From Gnetum montanum (Eukaryota; Streptophyta; Gnetopsida; Gnetales; Gnetaceae): a stretch of DNA of 30,817 nt. The stretch covers positions 257,019-287,835 of the forward strand of contig MNCI01018063.1 in NCBI GenBank assembly GCA_015680685.1, in the 5' to 3' direction. The translations under genes and the position numbers were made by a program. Within the stretch, counting starts at the first letter, position 1; the number at the start of each line of letters is the position of its first letter. This document shows positions 21,878 to 29,622 of this stretch, one piece after another. The notes beneath the pieces were generated by a model. That model had not been told where the DNA came from. It did not search any database and saw only the letters and a program-made list of their open reading frames with translations.

Positions 21878-22531
21878 TCATTCGGGTATGTTAGCTTGAG
21901 GCGTTGCATTGGTGTACATAGGTGTACCACCAAGAAAATCCTCTTCCAAAACTTGCACCATTTCTATGTCATGCATAGTCGAAGAGGAGGCATTATCACC
22001 ATGGATGATAACTTGACCACCTTCGTATGGAAGGTGGATTTCTTGGTGGATGGGAGAGGAGACAGCATGTAGTTGGGCTAGCCAAGACCTGTCTAGAATT
22101 ATATTGAAACCTAGCATCTCCTCCATGATAGTGAAATATGCACTGGTGGGGAATTTCTCTCCTACCACAAAGGCTAAGTTGATTGTACCTCTGATAGTGA
22201 TGCGTGATCCATTGAAGGATTTTAGACATGTAGTTTTGGTTAGCCTGATTTCATCTACTAGGCCTAGTTTGTCAATGATGGAGTACATGACTACATTTTT
22301 TGTTGCACCATCATTGACATGCACTCTACAAAGGGTGCATTGCCCAAAAAGTATGCTAATGGATAGTGGAGCTATAGTGACCTCCCCTCGTTCAGGGTTG
22401 ACTTTGACTGCACCGTCGCTGAATACTAGGGATGTTGAACTCAATTCTTGTGGTGTAGGGGGCAACATCATAGCACAGATTGATGTATCATCTATAGGGA
22501 TTTCCTCTATAATAGGAATGGAGGCCAACAT
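21878..22531 (-). CDS. Retropepsin-like protease domain of the inner element
   Basis: This is an open frame of 217 codons. It contains the Ty3/gypsy Tat-type aspartic protease pattern: CRVHVNDGATKNVV at the active-site loop (about residues 71-84), YSIIDKLGL, LKSFNGSRITIRGTINLAF, then LGFNIILDRSWL and an HAVSSPIHQEIHL segment matching the family's 'HA..SSLHQ' end. The protease would cleave the gag-pol polyprotein. The usual active-site Asp is shifted or replaced: the loop reads N-D-G-A where relatives have D-D/N/G-G-A/S, so activity is doubtful. It is still open although gag is full of stops. It is followed by no reverse transcriptase. It was probably read as part of a longer gag-pro frame, so the start given is only the first usable one. 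Confidence 0.7.
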   Translation of the reverse strand: MLASIPIIEEIPIDDTSICAMMLPPTPQELSSTSLVFSDGAVKVNPERGEVTIAPLSISILFGQCTLCRVHVNDGATKNVVMYSIIDKLGLVDEIRLTKTTCLKSFNGSRITIRGTINLAFVVGEKFPTSAYFTIMEEMLGFNIILDRSWLAQLHAVSSPIHQEIHLPYEGGQVIIHGDNASSSTMHDIEMVQVLEEDFLGGTPMYTNATPQANIPE

Positions 22532-22912
22532 TCATGCCAAGGCTTGACGATGAGTAGATGAGATCATAACCAAGTTGTACAAGCTCAACATTGTATTCTT
22601 TTGTTTGAGTATTTGTTTCACATGGGTTAGTACAGCTACGAAGTCATTGTCATTAGCCATTGTGTTGGCCTTGACTTCCTTCATGTGGCTTGAGAGACAG
22701 ATCTCTTGTGGAGGGGACTTGGGCTTGGTTTTCTTGGCTTGCTTGGGGGTAGGGGCCCCAGTGTTTGGTTGTTGCTTATTGATTATAGCCTTTGGTTTAG
22801 CCATGGGGGTCACAAGGCATCCATTTGTCCTCTTGCATTGCCATTTAGTAGGCCTAACTAGGTTACTAATGGGGTCAACCCTTGAAGGAGGAGGGACCAT
22901 GATGTTGCCCAC
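22532..22912 (-). pseudogene. gag-protease linker of the inner element
   Basis: An open 126-codon piece that is Pro/Lys-rich in the middle (GAPTPKQAKKTKPKSPPQE) and ends VLTHVKQILKQ, LSLYNLVMISSTHRQALA. This ending is the conserved segment before the protease in Tat/Ogre elements (a LSLL..S..HR.AL pattern). It stops once just before the protease frame. Confidence 0.65.
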
Positions 22913-23052
22913 TATTGGGCTTCAAGTAGGTGAGGGGCCATCATGTTGTGGCACCCTTATGACAAACGGTAATTTAGGAGTTGTTGTGTGACCAACTCAT
23001 TGTGAAACCTTGATGATGAAAGGTTTCTTAGCGGTTTTTGTTGTTGTCTCAT

Positions 23053-24460
23053 GCTAGTTTAATGTCTTGGAAGATGATGGGTTTGGAACTTTGACCACAA
23101 AGGGTGTTGTGGGTGCTCGAGGTAGCACTTTGATAAAAAAGGAAGGCCTCTTGCTTGTGGAGGCTGAGGGGACCCTTGCCTTGTTAGGAGGCACATAGAT
23201 CACAAAAGGTTGTTGCACAAGTTTGGGCTTGCCACCTATGCTAATGGAGTTTATGACATAGGAGGCATGGTCTGTGTTGGATTGACTCACCATGTCAAGC
23301 ACCAGTTGGCCTCTTTCTATCATTCTTTGCAAGTCATCCTACAAAGCACAACAGTTGTCCATACTATGACTAGCCAATTAGTGGTAATGACCATATTGGT
23401 CCAATTTGAAATGTTGTGGGACCGAGGGCTCATTTGGTACTGCTAATGTGGGGTTTCTTAGTACTTTGCAGTACCTGTTATGTTTTTGATAGGTAATCAC
23501 CGATGCATGTTTCTGTTTGATTTGCCTAGATTTCAAGAGTTGCTCCAATAGTTCAAAGGGTTCCATTGGTAGTGGTATATACTTTGAGAAATCCTTGCAT
23601 TGAAAGTTGGGCCTTGGGGTGGCCCCTGCTCATGTAGGTGAGTTGGCACCAGAGTTGGCAGTTTTGTCAGTTGGGATCTTGGGCTACTTAGCTGTCAGGC
23701 CCCAGTTGGTTTCTTTTGTGCCTATGGCCACTGTTTCCACTATTGGATTTTTCTTGTGAGCATGTTGGATTCTGTAGGCCACATAGGCTAGGTCATTGCT
23801 AGCTTTCACTACTTCCTCTATGCCTTTTATTTGAGCAAAGGCTTGGCTAAGATACTTCAAGGCTAGATAATATAGTTTGGACTTGATGAAGTCATTCACT
23901 GCACCTTTGAAGATGGCTAGTAGATGTGTCTCTACTAGGGGTTCATGCATTTCACTCAATGCAACATTTCAACATTGGAGGAATTTTGACACAGGTTCTA
24001 GAGGCCCTTGCTTAACCTACATGAGCTAGTCAAGGGTTACTTTAGGCTTTAGGTTGTACCTAAATTGTGTCACAAACTAGCTTATGAGATCCTCCAAAGT
24101 GGAGATTGAGGCCTTGGGTAGCATGCAATACTAGTCTAAGGCCTTGTCAGTGAGTGACATGGGGAACATGCACATGATGGCATGTGGCCAAGCTTGAAGG
24201 GATAGGCACTTAGATCAAAATGTGACCAAGTGTGCATTGGGGTTCCCTTCACCATTGTACTTGGTGAATTGTGGCAGCTGGACCCTAGTTAGGAGAGTTA
24301 GAAGTGGTACCGTCTGACTTATGGGATCATCCTAGTAGAAGTCCACCACCTCGATGGTATCAGAGGAGGTAGCCTTGATTTGGTTGATCTCCTTCATCAA
24401 GCTTTGGATTAGCTAGAATGCCTGATCCAAGCTTGAGCATGTGCTAGGAAATTGCATTGG
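23053..24460 (-). pseudogene. gag of the inner element, broken
   Basis: Tat/Ogre-like gag on the minus strand. Order: IQSLMKEINQIKATSSDTIE (about 24410), VQLPQFTKYNGEGNPNAHLV (24283-24220) then a stop, LTDKALD followed by a stop where the family has Trp-Tyr, a 91-codon open piece with EPLVETHLLAIFKGAVNDFI (23959-23684), FSKYIPLPMEPFELLEQLLK, and the zinc-knuckle-like FKLDQYGHYH, stop, then MDNCCALWDDLQRMIERGQL. After that come QQPFVIYVPP and FVVKVPNPSSS, the usual spacer motifs of Tat gag. At least four in-frame stops interrupt it. The putative zinc knuckle has Phe for its first Cys. Confidence 0.78.
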
Positions 24461-24513
24461 CTAGGCTTGTGTTGGTTGCATAGCATAGGATCAAATTGTT
24501 GGTTGTGGAGTTT

Positions 24514-24603
24514 GCCAATTTAACGTCGTAGTAGACAAGCATTGCCAATTTAAAATTGTAGCAAATGGAGGTGGCCAGTTTAAGGTTGTAGCTGACCATT
24601 GTT
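24514..24603. repeat. Three 30-bp tandem units in the inner 5' leader
   Basis: Units start at 24514, 24544 and 24574, each opening GCCARTTTAA. The first carries AACGTCGTAGTAGACAA, almost the same as the unit at 21135 in the 3' region. Confidence 0.85.
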
Positions 24604-25257
24604 GATGTGTTGGCTGAGTGATGGATACAATGATTGAAGTAGACCACACATGAGTGAGTTTGATGGACACTACAGACGTCAATGAGACAAGTGGGACATA
24701 GGATGCTTGAGTTGTCTAGTGCTGGGAGATGGCTCTTGTGTTAGCGTAGGGTTGGGCAAATGCAGTAGTTGCTTACAAGGAAGGCTGAATTGGCATTGTC
24801 ACCATCTCAAAGAAGATGGGTGGACTAAATCGAGGAGGGGTTGTAATAGGGAGAAGTTGTTGGAAGATGGTGTAGGAATGGCTCTCATATTTAGAGCAAG
24901 CCTTGAACTCATCTTCCTTTTTCTATGAGGCTTCCTCATAGGTTGTCCTTGCATCATGCTTGTTTTCATGGATGAGTCAGGACAACAATCGGTGGTAGGA
25001 CTTCGTGAGTGGGATTATGTCAAATAAGAAGGGGTTGTACTCCTGTCTATTTTGGTGGAATCATTCATAGTCCTGTTTTGCCTCTAAATTAAGGTAATCC
25101 ACTTATAGTCCTGCTTGGATTTTGGTACAAAAATATTTTTACTATCTGTGGCTTAGTGTAGCACACTTTGACTGGATCCTAGTGTCAAATGTGTTAGACA
25201 CCAACGTGGAAGGTTAATCTGGATTCATATTCATAGATCAAGTTGTGAGAGGTGTTG

Positions 25258-25420
25258 TTTGCAGAAAATGGCTAGCTCTAAAAACTGCAGAAAAATCACC
25301 AAGTCTATCGGTAGCAGAAAAATGTAAGAAAATGGCTAAGTGTAAAAATGCAGAAAAAATGGCTAAGTATGAAAATGTAGAAAAAGTGCCAAGTATGAAA
25401 ACTACTAAAAATCGCCAACT
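25258..25420. repeat. A-rich tandem repeat of about 25 bp
   Basis: Variants of GCAGAAAAATGGCTAAGTRT AAAA recur about six times with changing spacing. The run is imperfect and sits directly beside the 24-bp array. Confidence 0.7.
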
Positions 25421-25445
25421 CTGGTGCTACGCTCCTATGTTGGAG

Positions 25446-25637
25446 CTTGCTACGTTGGAGCTTTTCACACTTGCTACGCTGGAGCTTATCATGCTTGCTA
25501 TGTTGTAGCTTTTCACGCTTACTACACTGGAGCTTGGCACACTCGCTACGCTAGAGCTTGCTATGCTTGCTACGCTAGAGCTTATCATGATCGCTATGTT
25601 GTAGCTTTACACACTTGCTACACTAGAGCTTGCTATG
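25446..25637. repeat. Eight 24-bp tandem units
   Basis: Units begin at 25446 and every 24 bp to 25614, of the form CTTGCTACGCTRGAGCTT then six variable bases (such as ATCATG or TTCACA). Two or three unit types alternate. The period is a multiple of three and lacks stops, which produces open frames that I regard as artefacts. Confidence 0.9.
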
Positions 25638-25712
25638 CTCTAAGAACTTGTTACACTCTCTAGAACATCAAAGTTTTTGACTAGTGCTAATAATAAAAAG
25701 ATGAAATGATGA

Positions 25713-25731
25713 GGCCCTCCTTCTAGTGCCA
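25713..25731 (-). promoter_or_regulatory. Primer binding site of the inner element
   Basis: Minus-strand TGGCACTAGAAGGAGGGCC starts five bases after the 5' LTR. It begins TGG as expected for a tRNA CCA end, and resembles the TGGCGCTAGAAGGAGGG site of other plant elements with one CpG-type change. The tRNA species is not assigned with certainty. Confidence 0.65.
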
Positions 25732-25736
25732 AAAAC

Positions 25737-27275
25737 TACGACATCTGAAAATGTCAGTGGCTGGAACACCGAGAGGTCACCAGGCATACAACCTAACTCA
25801 AAATCCATGAGAGGGCTGTGTTGGAGAAAATAGAAACGAGGTGTCCTAAATGGTCTTGTCGATCAGACATGGACTTATGTGGTATTAAAATGACTATGTG
25901 TGAGAAGGGTTTGTCCTACGTTATGCATTGGCATTGGGTCCAGGTAAGCTAGAGCGTAGCAGGGTGTCCTGGCCTAAGAATAGTAATGTGAACATGCAAA
26001 TATGTATGAAAAAGTAAGAAAATTAAAGTGTTACACTAAATGCCAAAGAGAAATGCTTGAGAAATGTAACAAAATTTAAGAATAGTAGTGTAGCAACCCA
26101 AAAGAGGAAGTGTAGCTAATTCACAAAGGGTCTCAAAAGGTACATAGTGTACAATAGGTGCAGTGGAAGCACAGTCATAGCCTCAGTGGTGTCAAGCTAT
26201 GAAGTTTGGTGCTCATTGTGTTGAATTGTGCCTGCCGGGTTGGTAGCCATGGTGTACCATGTGATGTTCTACAAGGCTACAATGTGGCTATAGTGTAGTT
26301 TGCAGTGTAGCTATGCTTCTTTGTTGGTGTAGTGTGCTCTAGGTCTCGTTCACCCATAGTGCTAGGTGCCAGAATGCCAAAGTGCCAAAATGCCAAATGG
26401 AAGTGCCAACTACCTTATCGGTGAAAAATCAAAGCCAACCCTCCCTCAAAACACTAGGGTGCAAGGGTACTTATAGGGCTAGGGTTAGCCCAAAATGCAA
26501 ATCAAGTGCCACATGGTAGTGCAGTGGGTGGGACCATGCATTCTGCTACCCTCGTCCCATGTTATGCACAGGACATGGGATGCTATTTGCTATGCTCGTT
26601 CTATGTTACGCATAGGACACGAGACACTATTTGCACAGTTGGACAAGTGTGTTATGTTGTGCTACACTACACAGCTTAACATGTATGCTACACTATGCTA
26701 TGCTACATAACTTGACATGTGCTATGCTGCACAGCTTAATAGGTGTGCTATGCTACATAGCTTGACAAGTGTGCTACACTATGCTACATTGTATGCTACG
26801 CTACATAGCTTGACATGTGTGCTAGGCTGCACTACGTTGCACAACTTGATAGGTGTGCTACACTATGCTATGCTGCACAGCTTAACATGTGTGCTATGTT
26901 GTGCTACGCTACACAACTTGATAGGTGTGCTACACTATGCTACACTACATAGCTTGACATGTGTGCTACACTATGCTATGCTGTGTAGCTTGACAGGTGT
27001 GCTATGCTATGTTACACTGTGCAACTTGACAAGTGTGCTACACTGCGCTATGCTACACAGCTTAATAGGTTTGTTATGTTGCACTATGTTGCATAGCTTG
27101 ACACAAAAATTTGTAGAAAGTGCAATCATTCTAACACTTAGAAAAATTTTGCAAATCTAGCAGTTGGAGCTGACTACACTCAACACTTGGAAAAATATGG
27201 GAAAAGTGCCATCATTTTGACACTTAGCCAAATTTGCAATCAAGATGCCAAGACCCAAAATTTTGTCACGTTTCA
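25737..27275 (-). repeat. 5' LTR of the inner element
   Basis: It pairs with 18381-19846 with about 15% mismatch by eye. Its TG terminus has become TA. The TATA box is the complement of 26469-26475. It is about 70 bp longer than its sister mainly because the tandem array is longer. Confidence 0.9.
26632..27104. repeat. U3 tandem array, inner 5' LTR
   Basis: Same 26/36-bp unit family as 19308-19672 but with more units. It is the source of a 147-codon open frame on plus that repeats the same peptide and is not a gene. Confidence 0.85.
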
Positions 27276-27280
27276 TGCAT

Positions 27281-27779
27281 TAGGCTCTTAGTGGCTAGCA
27301 GGGGTTCATCGTCACTAGGTAGGTTATGAATTTGTGAGTTGGTACGATGTTGTCTTTGTTCATGTTGGCATTCCTAACTTTTCCTGTGGGCTTGACTTTT
27401 ATTTCTACGTCAACACCTTGAAAGATGATCATCCATGTCATGACCTGACATTGAAGAAGTAGAGGAAGAGAAAGAACTAGAAGACTTGTCATGAATTTTT
27501 TAAGTCTCCCAATCATCCCCTAGGTAAATTCCTGTTAACCATCGAGAAGGTCCTAGGTCTTACGGGCTCCCTCATTCTATGGGATGTCCCACCCTTAGTA
27601 GAGGTGTTAGAGTTGGATGATAAGAGTCCTTGAGTACTGTTGGGGTGATCATGAACATAGGAGACCCTTGCATAAGATTGAGTACTCCAAAATTTATCTT
27701 CATCATCACATATTTTGTTGGTTCTTCAATGAATTGCCTCACGAATTTTTGCATTATGATAGTCTTGTGAGAGAGACAT
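27281..27779 (-). pseudogene. gag of the outer element, upstream part
   Basis: About 110 bases after the primer site, an ATG (27779-27777) opens MSLSQDYHNAKIREAIH before a stop. Further pieces such as NSNTSTKGGTSHRMREP continue in the same general frame to the TGCAT where the inner element landed. The rest of gag resumes at 18380. Both position and the downstream gag core support the call; this piece alone has no diagnostic domain. Confidence 0.6.
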
Positions 27780-27891
27780 TGTTGTGAATTGTGTGTGACC
27801 TGTTTGCAATTACTTTCTTTCTAAAAGATATATCATCAAGGCTTTGTTACAATGACCTTGGATGATGTAACTAATCAAAATAACTAGCACT

Positions 27892-27910
27892 GTCCCCAGA
27901 AATGGTGCCA
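27892..27910 (-). promoter_or_regulatory. Primer binding site, decayed Asp-tRNA type
   Basis: Minus-strand TGGCACCATTTCTGGGGAC lies one base inside the 5' LTR. It equals the well-known plant TGGCGCCGTTGCCGGGGA site after a few transitions, mostly CG to CA or TG, plus one transversion. This site is typical of Athila/Tat elements. Confidence 0.75.
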
Positions 27911-27911
27911 A

Positions 27912-28772
27912 TGATGAGTGGTGAGGTACCCCTACACTCAACCATACAAATATGAGCATGTACACATGATCTGATCAAATGCTGCAGAAAAACTAGTTAT
28001 GGTATCTAGATAATTACACATTGATTGCAGTTCACTATCTTCCCACCTGGACTAGTATTTGCTTTATCATGTATGGTTTAGTCCAGAGTGAGGTGAATGA
28101 TGGGATCCTAACTAATGCGACTCCTAGAGATGATGGAAAATAATCTTGAATTAAGCTAATAGGAAATAAAAAGAAAAATCTAAACTGGCCTAAGTGTGAT
28201 GAGCATTCATCCTTAATCATCCATGTGCATCTTGGACCTCGTGTACTACTTCTGGGATTACCAAACGCGCATTACTTGAGCACTCCTAAATACGCTATTG
28301 GGTTACCAAGTAGTTACACTTAAATGTGCGTGATTAACTTGTACTCATTCTGTATTTAACAACAGGAATAGTAAATGATGATAAAGAAATATTAATGAAG
28401 AAAACAATAAATAGAAATTAACAATTGAATTAATTAAAGGCTAAGTGAATGCTGCAATGATGGAGTAACCTTGATCTTTATTGACGATCATGTGCGTGTC
28501 CAAGTATGTCACACTTGAATAAAGGTTCCATACAATTACAATCATCACACTACAAGCATGAACTAGGGAAAGAATGAAACTAACTAAAAAAATGACAAAA
28601 AGATTCTATCTAATAATTACCAACTCCCCCTTTCCTATGCATCCGAATGTTGTATTTATAGGCCTACACAGGAATCACGATATTGTGTATTCGATATTGT
28701 TATCTATGTTACGATATCGCATACTCAATATCAAGGATCTGATATTGGGGCCTGGCAAACCACGATTCATTA
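27912..28772 (-). repeat. 5' LTR of the outer element
   Basis: It pairs with 10786-11621. Minus-strand order: GATATC/AATATC cluster (28745-28676), TATA box (complement of TATTTATA, 28653-28660), AATAAAG signal (28476-28482). About 25 bp near 28556-28580 are missing in the sister copy. Confidence 0.9.
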
Positions 28773-29620
28773 GTTTCTAATGCCCAAGATAAAATAAGGA
28801 AATAATTAGAATATACTTTAAATATCCATTCAACATGCCTTTTACTCAGATTTTTACATTCTTCAGTAAATATTAGAATAACATAAAACATAAAATATAA
28901 AATAATAATTAAGAAATACAATAATAATTTTTTCAAAATGTAAAACAAGAGTAAGGTCCAAGGTTCAAACCTTAAGAAGCATATCATAAACATACAATAA
29001 AACATATATACTTACTAAGATATCCAAGGGTCAAATTTTCTTAACATATAAGGGGTTGTTCTAAGATATATATTATGCACAAACTTATAAATAAATTTAC
29101 CATGATATGTTTTTTAAGGTTTGATTTTTATCTTGTTAGCTCATTATCTTATTGGGCAAGAGGTTGCTAACTTAATTCATACTTGAGGTATTGTTATATT
29201 TTTCTAGAATTCTTGGGGGAAGGGGATGTTAAATCCTAGAAAAACAAATATTAATATTTAAAAAATTTAGAGTACATCAAATCATTAAATAGAGAGTCTA
29301 ACAAAAAAGCTCAATAGTTTTGAGGATGTCTTTTTAGATTTTCATCCTTACAACTAATCCTAAAAAACCTTTCCTTTAAAGTAGGAGAAGATCAAGCCTT
29401 GCTCTTAATCAAAAGCATTTTCATAGGTTTTCACTTCTTACTAAAGGGTTTCTTGTAAAGAGAAGGAGAAAAATCTATTTAAAGAAAAATGAATACATTA
29501 ATTAGAGATAAAGAAAAAAGAGTAATTAAAGTTAAAAGCTTCTCACCCTTAAGCATCCAAAACAAAAAGAAATTAATACTATAGAAAATAAATTAACTAT
29601 TCAACTTTTACTAAGAGCTT
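28773..29620. other. AT-rich stretch between outer element and LINE remnant
   Basis: No recognisable domain. It may include the 3' untranslated end of the minus-strand LINE remnant to its right, but no clear poly(A) tail end was located. Confidence 0.45.
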
Positions 29621-29622
29621 TT

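Larger units (their letters stand above)
24604..25736 (-). other. Repeat-rich leader of the inner element
   Basis: This lies between the primer site and gag. No protein domain is seen. It holds two different arrays: A-rich units (25258-25420) and 24-bp units (25446-25637). Confidence 0.6.
18381..27275 (-). mobile_element. Inner 8.9-kb Tat/Ogre-like element, gag and protease only
   Basis: The element is nested in the outer gag. LTRs at 18381-19846 and 25737-27275 are flanked by a perfect TGCAT duplication (18376-18380 and 27276-27280). A primer site inside the right LTR and the polypurine tract AAAGAGGGGCCAT inside the left LTR fix the minus orientation. The 5.9-kb interior holds a repeat-rich leader, gag, a linker and an aspartic protease of Tat/Ogre style, then 2 kb of repeat-rich non-coding sequence. 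No reverse transcriptase, RNase H or integrase motif was found. Known relatives of this kind of layout are non-autonomous gag-bearing elements (TR-GAG). Confidence 0.9.
10786..28772 (-). mobile_element. Outer 18-kb Athila/Tat-like LTR element without pol
   Basis: The element is bounded by direct repeats at 10786-11621 and 27912-28772, both opening TGATGA and closing TCATCA (TCATTA in the right copy). Flanking 5-mers GTTTT (10781-10785) and GTTTC (28773-28777) form a target duplication with one transition. A primer site inside the right LTR and a G-rich tract inside the left LTR both place the coding strand on minus. Without the inner insertion the element would be about 9.1 kb. In order it carries gag (27779 to about 16540, interrupted), a spacer, and a second coding region (about 14600-11830). 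I find no protease, reverse transcriptase, RNase H or integrase signature, so it looks non-autonomous. Confidence 0.88.

Noticed and set aside
22050-22991. Plus-strand frames of 165 and 138 codons
   Set aside because: They lie antisense to the protease and linker of the inner element, which show clear family motifs on the minus strand.
25424-25663. Open frames over the 24-bp repeats
   Set aside because: The period is divisible by three and stop-free in more than one frame, which explains the frames without coding function.
26717-27160. 147-codon plus-strand open frame in the inner 5' LTR
   Set aside because: It is made wholly of the U3 tandem array, and the peptide is a simple repeat (MLHSLT/NLIGVL-type). 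No stop occurs in the repeat unit, so the frame is an artefact.
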